Of a DNA stretch of 64,000 nucleotides, positions 1 to 9,659 are shown piece by piece. The stretch is from the NCBI GenBank assembly GCA_022605955.1, contig JAKCOZ010000021.1, positions 10,894,501-10,958,500 of the forward strand, in the 5' to 3' direction. Under the pieces are notes generated by a model that saw only the letters and a program-made list of their open reading frames with translations, did no database searches and had not been told where the DNA came from. The number at the start of each line of letters is the position of its first letter. Position 1 is the stretch's first letter. Source of the stretch: Rallus limicola. Its lineage: Eukaryota > Chordata > Aves > Gruiformes > Rallidae. A program made the position numbers and the translations under genes.

Positions 1-176
1 ATTTATTATGGCAGGTGCCAATCACCATTTCCTAAAATGTTCACAATAACAGACTAATGTCAGGACTTGCCCTTAAACCCCTACTGTACTGGCCAGGGGG
101 CATCAGGGGCTTTCAGACTTCCCATCACCATACTACACATGCCTTCAAGCATCTCACACACATATCCTTGGTGGCC

Positions 177-284
177 TGTCCTGGTTTCAGTCAGGATAGA
201 GTTAATTTCATTTGTAGCAGCGGGTGGAATGCTGTGTTTGGGAGTTAAAATGAAAGCAGTGCTGATAACACCCTGATGTTTTTA
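177..284 (+). repeat. Truncated 5' LTR copy
   Basis: Matches the first 108 bases of the LTR at 881-1490 with about three substitutions, then stops abruptly at the shared TGTTTTTA. It is the left partner of the LTR pair, shortened by an internal deletion. Confidence 0.75.
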
Positions 285-622
285 TGATAACAGTCTATGA
301 TACAGTAATATCAAGGATCGTGAACTTGTGCTGGTACTTGTATGAGAGCTTGCTGCCCTGTCCATTCCTTGGACAGGGAGGGTTTAATAACGGCAACTGG
401 TATGGTGGGAGTACTGCTTTCTTTTCCTTTGGGTTAAATACAACAGCTCTGCTAGCAGTTTTTAAAAACTTTCAATATCCCTGGTATATTCTTACTAGCA
501 TTTTGCTGTTTTTTGGTTTGGTGCATATGGTTCAGTTGTTGTCAAATATTAAGCAGAGGTTTATGAATACCACTCAAGAGTTTTCTGCGAGGCCAGATAA
601 TCATGAGTGGCAGGGCATGTGA
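284..622 (+). CDS. Open frame inside the retroviral remnant, unknown product
   Basis: An uninterrupted 112-codon frame begins at the LTR-stub junction and ends with TGA at 620-622. Its product would have one clearly hydrophobic segment at about residues 65-85 (WYILTSILLFFGLVHMVQLL) after a Gly/Asn-rich stretch (GQGGFNNGNWYGG). That pattern could be an envelope-type membrane tail or a small accessory membrane protein. I recognise no reverse transcriptase, protease, integrase or gag motif. It may be the 3' end of a retroviral envelope-like frame, or it may be open by chance. Whether it is expressed cannot be judged. Confidence 0.3.
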   Translation: MITVYDTVISRIVNLCWYLYESLLPCPFLGQGGFNNGNWYGGSTAFFSFGLNTTALLAVFKNFQYPWYILTSILLFFGLVHMVQLLSNIKQRFMNTTQEFSARPDNHEWQGM

Positions 623-880
623 CAGAGCATGGGCAAGTACCTAGGCACTTTCTCACGTCCAATGGTTTGGAGTTTCATTCCTGAGCAGTTACAGGACCCT
701 GATAAAGTGACTGCATATCTGAAAATCATGGACTAAATCATTTACTCAACAAAACTCAGAGGAATGGTCCATAGACTAAGGGAATAATACATATATGTGT
801 GTCTGAAACATTGGATGCACCCAAAAGAAATGCTTGGACCCTGGTCATGACGTAAATGGTATGGAATAAGGGGTGGATAA

Positions 881-1490
881 TGTCCTGGTTTCAGTCAGGA
901 TAGAGTTAATTTCATTTGTAGCAGCGGATGGGATGCTGTGTTTGGGAGTTAAAATGAAAGCAGTGCTGAGAACACCCTGATGTTTTTAGTTGCAGTCAGA
1001 CAGTCAAAGCCAGGACAGGTGACCCAGATGGGCCAAAGAGAGTATTCCATGCCAATTACGTCCTGCCCAGGATAAAGGGGGGCTGATAGGAGGAAGAAGA
1101 GGGGCAGTTCCAGGACACGAGCGGCCGGGACGCGAGGGTCTTGGGGGACGGTTGGTTTCCGGGACAGCTCTGGGTGGTGCGGCCTGAGTTGTGTGGTTCG
1201 GTGAGAAACTGCATTGGGTATCAATAGTTTCATATTGTTTTGCTCTAAAGTCCTGTTAGCATTGTTATATTTTACTTTTCTGTTATCTTAGTAAACTATC
1301 CTTATCCCAACCCACGGGCCTCTTAGTTTCTTGATTTTGGAGTTATTTGCCCCTTCCTTTTCCTTTCCCTTTCCCCCCCCTCCTCCCCCCCCCCCCCCCC
1401 CCCCCCCCCTTCCCTCTTCCCCTGCTCTTTTACTTTAAGGAGCAGGCAGCTGCGTGGATCTCGGCCCACAGCCGGGGTGAAACCACAACA
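881..1490 (+). repeat. Complete 3' LTR (about 610 bp)
   Basis: Starts TGTCCTGGTTTCAG directly after a purine-rich tract and ends in AAACCACAACA, giving TG...CA ends. The right part contains the phrase AACTATCCTTATCCCAACCC, typical of the transcribed end of bird LTRs. It also contains a long pyrimidine tract (1352-1432) with a run of about 26 C. No intact coding frame lies inside it. Confidence 0.75.
1352..1432. repeat. Pyrimidine/poly-C tract within the LTR
   Basis: Almost pure C and T, with an uninterrupted C run at about 1384-1409. Such runs are hard to sequence, so the length is unreliable. Confidence 0.9.
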
Positions 1491-2344
1491 TGCCCTTTCA
1501 AATTTTCATGAAAGACTCTCAAGGTGGTCACTAGATCAGTTTCATAATCCAAATCTAAACTAGAGCTGGACTTGACCATTAGAACTTTCTTCTGGAGCCA
1601 GCCCCCAGCCACTCAGCTGGGTTGTGACAAACATCATTACCTTGATGCCCTGCCACAAAGCACCAGTCCTGCCTGTCATTCTGTTTAAGCAGATTCAGAA
1701 GCATGTGTATATTAAAAGTATCACATCCACTTAATGATGCTGGACTTCCACCTGTAAATCTTGAGTAGTTGAGAACTGGACAGCAGTGATTTTTCCTCTG
1801 GTCTGACCGGGTGGAGCAGAGAAGTCAGCAGCAAGATTGGCTGGAACAAATTAAGCCGGTTCAGGTACTGAAGAGATGGCACTACACAGATAACCAAATA
1901 GATACACACTGGGTGAATGTATCCAGACTCCTTTATTTTCATTTATACAAAAGTATGAATATAAATCAGAAGAATATAAAGAAAATATTTTTTCCGGTCG
2001 AAAATACAAGGCTACGGCTATCCCTCCTGGTACAGCTGGATGACTTCCTATCTAGAGCCCCAGGACAGCACTGCATTCTGGGGCAACTTGGAGATGCTCC
2101 TTGAAACCTGAATCCCAAGGGCCCACTTCTCCCAGCTACCTTCTGTTCTCACAGATTCAAACAGGCTTCTTTCTAAGTGTTGCCGTTATCTCAGTGGTGC
2201 AAGATCAGCCCCCTGTAACACTGAGGATCCATATGAAATGATGAGACCAGGGAGGAGGAAAACGAAAGGAAAAGATACATAAGCACAAGCAGGAAGCATC
2301 CACAAAGAAATGTTATTGCCATGGAACGAAGGCACTTGAGTTAA
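1491..2344. other. Gap between the retroviral remnant and the SBSPON-like 3' end
   Basis: I see no supported exon, RNA gene or repeat here. Open frames on both strands are short and resemble no protein I recognise. Confidence 0.5.
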
Positions 2345-2350
2345 TTTATT
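2345..2350 (-). terminator. Likely polyadenylation signal of the SBSPON-like gene
   Basis: TTTATT on the plus strand reads AATAAA on the minus strand, about 375 bases beyond the stop codon at 2723-2725. It is the first good signal downstream and would give a 3' UTR of about 0.4 kb. Confidence 0.45.
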
Positions 2351-2722
2351 TTGCATTGTTGATTCTTCATTGAGACTTTAGAAAAATAATAATTAAACCT
2401 TTTCTGGATGAGTCCTTATTTGGTGAATTCGCGCTCCTCTCAAGAAAGGGGGAATTCACAAGAAGTCATCAGGGTCAGGCAGGCCTCTCTCAGGGCAGGA
2501 AGAGATTGACAATTCTCAGCCAGCCTGATTTCTTTGGAAATGGAGGAGAACACACAGACAGGAAGATCAGGATGCCCCAGTACAGACAGCAGCCTCTTGA
2601 AAGTAAGTGGCACAGCCTCTGACATGGGGAAGTCATTGTTTTGGTTGCAGTTCCTACTGCTGCAGCACATCAGTGCCAGACAAGCCATCACAGCACTCGC
2701 TTGCTGGGACTCTCAGGAGAAG

Positions 2723-2840
2723 TTAGATGAACAAGAAGCTGTGAACAGATGGACAGGAGCATGTGGCCAGCTGGCGAATTCTCTTCCAGGTTCCCTTGCA
2801 CTGTGGGTTCCCTACTGCCTGCCAGTGCAGCAGCTGATTC
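2723..2840 (-). CDS. SBSPON-like exon 5: C-terminus and stop
   Basis: Acceptor GACTGTGTTTCAG joins in phase 2. The frame reads NQLLHWQAVGNPQCKGTW, then CSCPSVHSFLFI and TAA at 2725-2723. The C-terminus is the recognisable end of the SBSPON family. Confidence 0.92.
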
Positions 2841-5800
2841 CTGAAACACAGTCATAAGCAGGAGAAAGGTGACGTGCTGCATCTCCACTGCAAGGCAGTC
2901 GTCTGTGCAGTCAGGGCATAAATCCCAATTAGTTTGCTAACATCAACTTTCACTCCATGGACCCAATTCTGCCTTTCTTCTGTAAAAAAGCAGCGACCAC
3001 AGTGACCCCAAGGGATAATAATAGTGTGAAGCAAAGCTGTGGTCAGTCAGGGACACTAGACTGGAAGAACCCAGAGCAGCACACAATGTAGATGTTAAGT
3101 TCAAAAGGATTCACAGAGGCTGATAACCTGAGATGCATGGCTGGAGTGTCTTCAAAATAAAATAATCCACAATTGTGCCACTTAAAATCAGAGAGATTTA
3201 GCAAACTAACTGCAGGTACTCCCACACTTCAGTCCTGGCTCTGGCCTTGGTTTAGCCCATGAGTTGCACCAGGTCATTTCATCTCTGTAAGAAACTCATG
3301 GTGTGCAGCAAATACCAGCTAATACAGATACAGAGCTCTCATAATGTGCAGCATGCAGCTCTCTGAACTGGGATGAACAGATCAAGGGACAAGAATGAAA
3401 CATTAAATATGAAAACAGAAGTTAGAACACTTACTTTTTGCTTCCACTGCCATCCCCATAACAATGTAGACTTCTGGAGTCTAAAGCTGGGTGCTGACAC
3501 TCCACGCAGACAGTGTGGCCCTCCCTGAGATAGTGCATCCAGTGAGTGTACGAGTGGTGGCTGTGCAAGCAGCCTGGCGTGATGGCCACAAGCTGGAATT
3601 CAACACAGTATCTGCAGCCAAAATTACCACATAGGTTAGCTCAGTAACCAGATGAAAGCCCTCCACAGGGCTGGAAGAGCCAGACTCACCAGGGTGACCA
3701 TTGATCACTAATTAAGAAAAACAAAAAAACAAACAAAACCCACACACCCCAAGGTCATAAAAAACAAAATGTGTGGTCTCTGTGCATTTTGACAAAGTTA
3801 AATGGGGAATGAAGCTACTCTGAGGCTCTTTTCAACTGGCATATCAAATCATAGCAGCTATCACTGGCATCTCTTTTTACAAATAAAGACACAGGTTGAT
3901 CAAGCATTTGTATAAAGCCAAAAAAAAACCTAAGAGAGGTCTTATGATTCCAAGTCTGATATCCATTTGCAGAACCACACTTTCTCCATCACCTGCTCTC
4001 AGTTACTTTTACAATGGGTTTCGTAGTGTAATCTGCAACAGGAGCTAAGATTCGCTCCATAAAAACATTCCTTGTGATGATCTCCCTCCTCAGAGGCAGA
4101 GCGATGTTGTCACATCTCGGTGGGAGGACTACCAGATTGACACAGCACTTCTGCCTGCTGTGCTTCTTTTAACCAAACCTGAGAGGAAAGCCCAAAAAAA
4201 CCTGGCTTTGTTTGAAGGGGAAAACCAAGGAAGTTCAATTATTTTCTATAAACACAGCAGAGAATTGGGCTCTAGTCTAGACTGGTTGTGTATCAGTCAT
4301 TGTGGGGATTTCCAGGTGCCTTCAAGTAGCACACTGAACCATGTGAGCACCTTGCTTCCTTGCCTTATCCAAAGAGAGCAAAGATAAGCAAGCATGTAAT
4401 AGAGCTGAGCTCACTTTTTCAAATTTTAACAGGGGAATTCAAAAGAGGAGTCCAAGGGAGCCTTAGGGTGAACAGATGCTCTTTCCATCAGACCCTTAAG
4501 TGAAGGGGATGATGGATGCACCCACACACTATGGAAATACTTTTATGCAGAACAACATGTGGGGAAATAAATCAAGAAGTACATGAGCAGCTCTGGGAAA
4601 CTCCACACAGTGCTTTACAGGAATAGCAGCTCTCAACAAGAAAAAGGTAAACCCACCAGGGACTGCAAAAAGATCCTCTGGAGAATGACTACCTTGCACA
4701 GCTGCACGAGAGGGGTTATGGGGTGGAATATAACCCTTCCCATCAGCACTGTCACTAGCAATGACCCCAACTGGGAGAAAGGAGGACTGGGAAGGTTGAT
4801 CCCAGCCCTCAGGTGTTTGAAGCACCAGCCTGAAGGCAGAATGGCACAGATGGCTGCATCTCAGAACGTAAAATGCAGCAGAGCTTTCTGCTCAGCCCCA
4901 CCTGTGCAGTGCAACAGCAGCACTCCAGCCAAGGGTGGCTGAAATGGGAAGGGGATGAGCTTCCCATGCAACAGGGTAGCAAACTCTGCCCCTTGATTGA
5001 GACTTTACCCATTCATGTAAAAAAAGGGCAAAGTGCACTAGATTCCACAGTGGGAAGAGCTGAAGTGAGTGGTCTCTGACTTTCACCCACATTATCTGAA
5101 ACAGGAGCAATGTGACGAACAAAGAGTTGAATTTCAGTCTTGTGCTAGCCTTACATGAAGGCAGACCCACCACTCTCATAGGCACTGCAGATACTGCCAT
5201 GGCTGAGGGGAGAGCAGCACCCTGCTCTAGTGCCACCCTTCTGCTGGGATTCACTGACTCTGATCAGCACAAAGCTATGCCCAGAACTGCGCCCAAAACT
5301 GCAACTAGAGTGGTGCTGAGCTGGAGTATAACCCGTGCCTCTGTGCTGAGCCTTCAACTTACCCTCCTCTTTCATTGCCATCAGCTGCAGCTCTTTTTTT
5401 CCTTGCTTTTCCAAACCCTCCTGTTGTTATTAGAGCTGGGACTGTGTACACCAAAGAGAAAGAGTACATACTGTCAGTGGCAACACTGCCCTAAGGCTGG
5501 TGTGTCTGCAAGACAGCAAAGACAGGCTTTTAATGTCATATGGCTTTACTTTCAGCAGTAAAAAAAATATCTAAGTTTGTATTTTCTTATTACCCATGAC
5601 CAGCAACCATTTCACTGGAAAGGGAATCTGTGCTGTTGCCAGATTTTTGCCTGAGCAAAGTGAACCTACTTATCAGGAACACCCTAAAGACTGAGCAGGG
5701 AGGCAGTATTCCCTTCATACCAACTCTCAACAGCTTTGAGGAAGTCAGTTGTAGCTGACATCCAGACCAGACAGATTTTGATCCCAAAATACCAGCAAAA

Positions 5801-8800
5801 ATAACAAGAAGTTCCTCTAAAAATCAGTAAATGTATGCCATGAAAAGTTGATTTGAGCAAACTGAAATCAGGGGTGGGGAGGTTTGCAGGAACTGGTTGG
5901 AGGGCCCCTCTGCCTGCACTCTGCTCCTGTGCAGAGGAGTCAGACCTTGCCTTTGATGGGTATTGCTCCTTCATGACTTTTTGCGGATGACTCATAAATT
6001 TAAAAAAAAAAAGGGGGGGGAAAAAGTGCTCAACACCCAGTTATGGAAGTTTTAAATAGGCACAGATCTACCAACTCAATCAAAATGGCCAGAGACTTAA
6101 AGATATAAATCAAATTTACACTTGTGTAGGTGGGATCACAGCCTTACTGTCCCAGGAAGGACACCTCTGAGCTCCACTGCGAAGAGCTCAGTTCTCAGCT
6201 ATACCAGGCTGAAAACAACCATCTCAAATACAGAGAAGACAGATCAGCTCTGCTGACCCAACCAAGAGTCCACCCCCCTGATTATCAAGGCACTTACATT
6301 TTTGGCGGACTTACTCAGGGACTGTTTGCACTCTGTTCCTTGCCGAGTCCAGTACTCCACACAGCCAGCCCTCTCCTCCAGAGGAGGACATGCCTCTCCT
6401 CCATTCCTGGGCTCCTGGATGATGTGCCTCCTCCGAACACGATACGTTGTCTTGCAAGGCTCTGCACAGCCACTCCAGCTGCTCCACTGCGACACAACAC
6501 AGGGGATAACTGGAGGAAGAGTAACAAACAGGAACATGGAAGGTTACAGAAATGATGTGAGTGATGAGACATCTCCAGAAAAGCCATTTTTTGACACAAC
6601 CTTCCTTATTTCACACCTGTCCCACGGTTGTGTTGGGCAGTTCCTAAGAAATTACCTGCCCAGAAGCTCCAGCCATCCAGGCTAGTCCACACAGGGCCAG
6701 TCACTTCCCTCTAGCTACACTGCTGCAAAGCCTCCTCTGAAAACTAGGACCTGCGCCAGAGGTGAACTGAGGAAAGATTTAAAATTAGACAAAGTCAAAC
6801 TAAGCAGGAGGAAGACGACAAAGAGCAGGAGGAAAGAAGGGATGTTGTAGACCCTTCATGCAGATAAAGCCTAAAACATTATTGACCCCTTTTGTCAGAC
6901 ATCACATGGCAGATGATGACCAGCCACGGAGTGTGGACAGCTGCATAGCAGGCTGGTGGTGAGTTCAAGAAGCAGATTACAATACAACAGCTTCCACTTT
7001 GTACGTGTTGGAACCAATCCCAAAGTATTTTGAGGATATGACTCATGACTTTAAAATTAGAGAACCTGCACTAAGTAATGCTTCAAAAATCCTCACATCT
7101 CTGAGCATCCCTACTTGCTCTCACACAGTATCCGCCCTGTGAAACTCCTAAGCCTCAGCCTCCAAGCAGCTGAAGAAATCCACTAAGAGCCACAGTGCTC
7201 AGCACCTTACAGTAACAGACATTCACACACTGATTTACAAAGGCATTCAGAAGCCTGAGTCCCACCTATATCCTTGGCAGGTAAGCTGCTCAACGCTGTT
7301 GTGAATCCCAGCCTTTCTGGGCAGCTCGAGCTTGATACCTCCCATGGAACACAGACAACCCCTAATCACTGCATTTACATCATTTGAAACTGCCCTAGTC
7401 TTTAGAAACCTCAGGAATACCTTTCAAACTCTATTGCTTTTCTTCTTTCTCTGAAGTCACCACAAACAGCTTTTTAAACTTACTCAAAGATTAGGAATTA
7501 AATCAATTAAATAACTGAGACAATTCATACATATGGCAGCACACCACAAAAAAAGGCTGCGGGTTGGATTGCAGGCTGCCCGACTGCCCGACACTGCAAT
7601 CCTTTTGTGCAGCTCATCTAGTCAGAATCTTCTGCTCTTTTCAGTTTTGTTTAACATCACATATTAATGCTTTTGCCTGAATGTTTTGCTTTACAAGTCT
7701 GTTTGAAAGTAGTTCTTTAGTGGTGAGAATAAAAAAAAAAAATACTGAAAAAAAGCCAGGTGATGAAGGCAGCACAAGTCTAAGTAGAACTGGTGGGTCC
7801 CTTACATCCAGCATAAACAAATCACAAGAAATAATGCAGAAATACCTCAGCCTGACAGAACCAGCTTTCTCACCAGGCCCCCATAAGCAGGACTCTGTTA
7901 TTCCTCCAGTGAGCCACAGGACAGCACTGGGCTGGCAGCAAGGGCTGCAGCCGTGATACCCTTAACACCCATACCCAGCACAGAAAGGGAGCAGTGACTG
8001 CCCTTTGCTGTCCCCTCACTGTGCTTGACAAGGGTCCACGAACACATTTTTATTATTCTTCTGTACTATGAATAGACAGGAGGGGTCCCTGTCCATCCCA
8101 GTCACCCCAGGTCACTGCTGAGAGCGGGACAATTCAGACAGAGCAGTACTGAAGAAGCACCCACGTTCAGCCATCAAGGGTACCAGGGCAATCAGCACCA
8201 AAGAAGACAGCCCTCCCCGACAGCCCACACAGCAGGACAGGCAGCTGCACCCCTGCAGACCCAGAGTGCCCTGTCTCAGGGCAGAGGTGAGGAAGGTTTA
8301 TGGGTTCCCATGAACGGCACTTCGCTCTCTGTTGCACTTGGGAGCTGTTGGTCTCCAGACCTGCCCCTGTCCTCATTCACAGGCATAGCTTGTTTAAAAT
8401 CACGCTGGAAAGAACTAATTTCTCACCCATTTTCCAGCTCTCTCTTGAAAGGAAAAAGGTAATTAAATCACGGGAATGTCTGCCCATCTGCCTAGAGCTA
8501 AACTCCACTAAGGCACAGCTGTGCAGGTTAACCACAGCACAAGGCTTTATGTGAGCAGAGAACTACTCGAGGGTGCTGTTTGTGGGAAAGGAACATGAGA
8601 ACTGCACCGCTCACTAGAATAACTTATCTCCCTAAGTCCCATCTGCAGAAGCCGTTTATGGAGGGAGTGCTGCTGTGCTCCTCAGGTTGCCCAGGCACCC
8701 CGGCACGCAGCTGCACGGGCACCGTGCTCCAGGCTCCTCTCCGCAGCGGGAGCTGCGGCCACACGCTGCCGCTCTGGATGCCCTTTGCGGCCATGTGCAG

Positions 8801-9288
8801 GTTAACACGAGCAGCAGCTCTGATCCCATCCAGTATAGAGCCAAAGTGATCGAGGGATTCGGACTCGGTCCCATTTCATGTTCCCTGTCCTGTACAAACA
8901 TCCTGTCCCGGGGGAACCCGGGGGAACCTCAGCATCCCCGAGACCCGCAGCATCCCTCCGTCAGCCCCTGCATCCCTCCCAGCAGCGTCCGGCGGCGCTT
9001 TTAAACGCAGCCGGAGCCCGGGGACAGGCAGGTGTCGGTCAGCCACTCACCTGGGCAGGTCTCGGCGTAGTCGTGGCAGCAGTCGAGGGTGCGGGCACAC
9101 GCCTGGTCGCAGTAGCAGGGCCCGTGGGAGCCGTCGGGCCGCCAGCCGGTGCTCAGGCAGGCCGGGTCGCGGCCCGGGCAACACAGCCCGAGAGAGGCGC
9201 AGCCGGCGGCGGCGCGGCGGGACAGCACCGGCAGCGCCAGCAGCACCGGCAGCGCCAGCACGGCGGCCCAGCGGGGGCATCCCGCCAT
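2723..9288 (-). CDS. Somatomedin-B and thrombospondin type-1 domain protein, SBSPON-like (five exons joined)
   Basis: Joining 9288-9051, 6509-6298, 4150-3993, 3611-3435 and 2840-2723 on the minus strand gives 903 nt (300 residues plus stop) with every phase matching. The order is: signal peptide (about residues 1-28), somatomedin-B domain (about 30-78, eight cysteines), a thrombospondin type-1 repeat opening WSSWSGC, a variable linker, and the C-terminal cysteine domain typical of SBSPON with WMHYLREGHTVCVECQ and a terminal CSCPSVHSFLFI. SBSPON is a secreted matrix-associated protein of about 264 residues whose function is poorly known. In mammals SBSPON lies near STAU2. This gene lies near STAU1, so it is more likely a paralogue than SBSPON itself. 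Only the third exon's acceptor is uncertain. The gene starts in a CpG island and is read in the same direction as the snoRNA host and STAU1. Confidence 0.88.
3435..3611 (-). CDS. SBSPON-like exon 4: C-terminal cysteine domain, first half
   Basis: Acceptor TTTTGGCTGCAG and donor AAAAA|GTAAGTG frame 177 nt. The frame reads YCVEFQ ... WMHYLREGHTVCVECQHPAL ... LHCYGDGSGSK, closely matching SBSPON. The long open frame at 3481-3708 on this strand is in another frame and is only a shadow of this exon. Confidence 0.9.
3993..4150 (-). CDS. SBSPON-like exon 3: variable linker (acceptor uncertain)
   Basis: The donor AGCAG|GTGATG gives phase 2 out, as exon 4 requires. The frame upstream is open and codes a basic linker with REIITRNVFMERI and DYTTKPIVKV, comparable to the FITT...NKER linker of SBSPON. 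Two acceptors give the needed phase 0: GGCAG before AAG at 4150 (52 codons plus 2 nt) and GGGAG before ATC at 4081 (29 codons plus 2 nt). The shorter form would bring the protein to 277 residues, nearer the family length. Neither acceptor has a strong pyrimidine tract. Confidence 0.6.
6298..6509 (-). CDS. SBSPON-like exon 2: thrombospondin type-1 repeat
   Basis: Acceptor CCTCCAG and donor GTAAGTGCC frame 212 nt. The exon codes CVVSQWSSWSGCAEPCKTTY, then the RVRRR basic strand, GGEACPPLEERAGCVEYW and a Cys. This is the classic thrombospondin type-1 pattern with a W-x-x-W core and six cysteines. Phase 1 in and phase 0 out match exons 1 and 3. The GG-x-CPPLEERAGC-EY stretch is nearly the same as in SBSPON. 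Confidence 0.92.
9051..9288 (-). CDS. SBSPON-like exon 1: signal peptide and somatomedin-B domain
   Basis: ATG at 9288-9286 opens a hydrophobic leader (about 28 residues, with LALPVLLALPVL). The somatomedin-B domain follows, with the spacing CASLGLCC ... CYCDQAC ... DCCHDY. The exon ends CCA G before GTGAGT (donor at 9050-9049), leaving phase 1. This ATG was chosen because it directly precedes the leader; sequence upstream is CpG-island promoter. Confidence 0.9.
9223..9258. repeat. Perfect 18-bp tandem duplication in the signal-peptide codons
   Basis: CAGCACCGGCAGCGCCAG occurs twice back to back. On the minus strand it doubles the LALPVL hydrophobic core of the leader without changing frame. 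Confidence 0.9.
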
Positions 9289-9659
9289 GGCGGCACCTTC
9301 GCTCCCCGCAGCCCGGGGCGGTTGGCGGCTGAAAGGCGGCGGGAGGGGAGCGGGCGCCGAGGGGGAAGGAGCCGGCTCGCCTCCCCCGCGCCCTTGCCCC
9401 GCCGCTGAACGGGGGAATGTGGTGTGCGGTGGGGTGGGGCGGGCCGGGCCGGGCGGAGCCCCGGCGCCACCCGCCCGGACGGACGGAGGGGCTGGGGAGC
9501 TGCGGTGTCACCGGTGTCCCGGTCCCGGGCAGCCGCTCCCCGCTTCTCCCGGGCGGTGCGTGGGAGCGGGGCCGCGCCTGGGCTGCGCAGCCCAAAAACG
9601 CGCTGACCACCGGTCCCCTTTATGTCCCTGACGCTGCCATAATATTTCTTTGCCTTAAC

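Larger units (their letters stand above)
177..1490 (+). mobile_element. Endogenous retrovirus remnant (truncated 5' LTR, short internal part, complete 3' LTR)
   Basis: A block of about 108 bases at 177-284 is repeated at 881-988 with only about three differences; both copies start TGTCCTGGTTTCAG. The right copy continues as a full LTR to 1490. The left copy is cut off after its first 108 bases and joins sequence that is not LTR. Just before the right copy lies a purine-rich stretch (about 864-880) in the place of a polypurine tract. The layout fits a provirus that lost most of its 5' LTR and nearly all of gag-pol-env. The LTR start resembles LTR families common in passerine birds. The five bases before it (TGGCC) and after it (TGCCC) differ by one, so they may be an eroded target-site duplication. 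The small divergence between copies suggests a fairly young insertion. Confidence 0.75.
2841..9050 (-). other. Introns of the SBSPON-like gene
   Basis: Four introns: 9050-6510, 6297-4151, 3992-3612 and 3434-2841. The sequence is unremarkable, with short A-runs (for example around 6001 and 7731). I saw no snoRNA, nested gene or known repeat in them. Confidence 0.6.
8890..9620. promoter_or_regulatory. CpG island promoter of the SBSPON-like gene
   Basis: Strongly G+C- and CpG-rich sequence covers exon 1 and about 330 bases upstream, between A+T-richer flanks. No TATA box is obvious upstream of the ATG at 9288, which fits a CpG-island start. Confidence 0.7.

Noticed and set aside
3481..3708. 75-codon minus-strand frame
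   Set aside because: Out of frame with the conserved SBSPON C-terminal domain coded at 3435-3611; a shadow of that exon.
5112..5561. 149-codon plus-strand open frame opposite an SBSPON-like intron
   Set aside because: Overlaps another long frame on the minus strand; repetitive Leu/Thr/Ala composition and no family resemblance.
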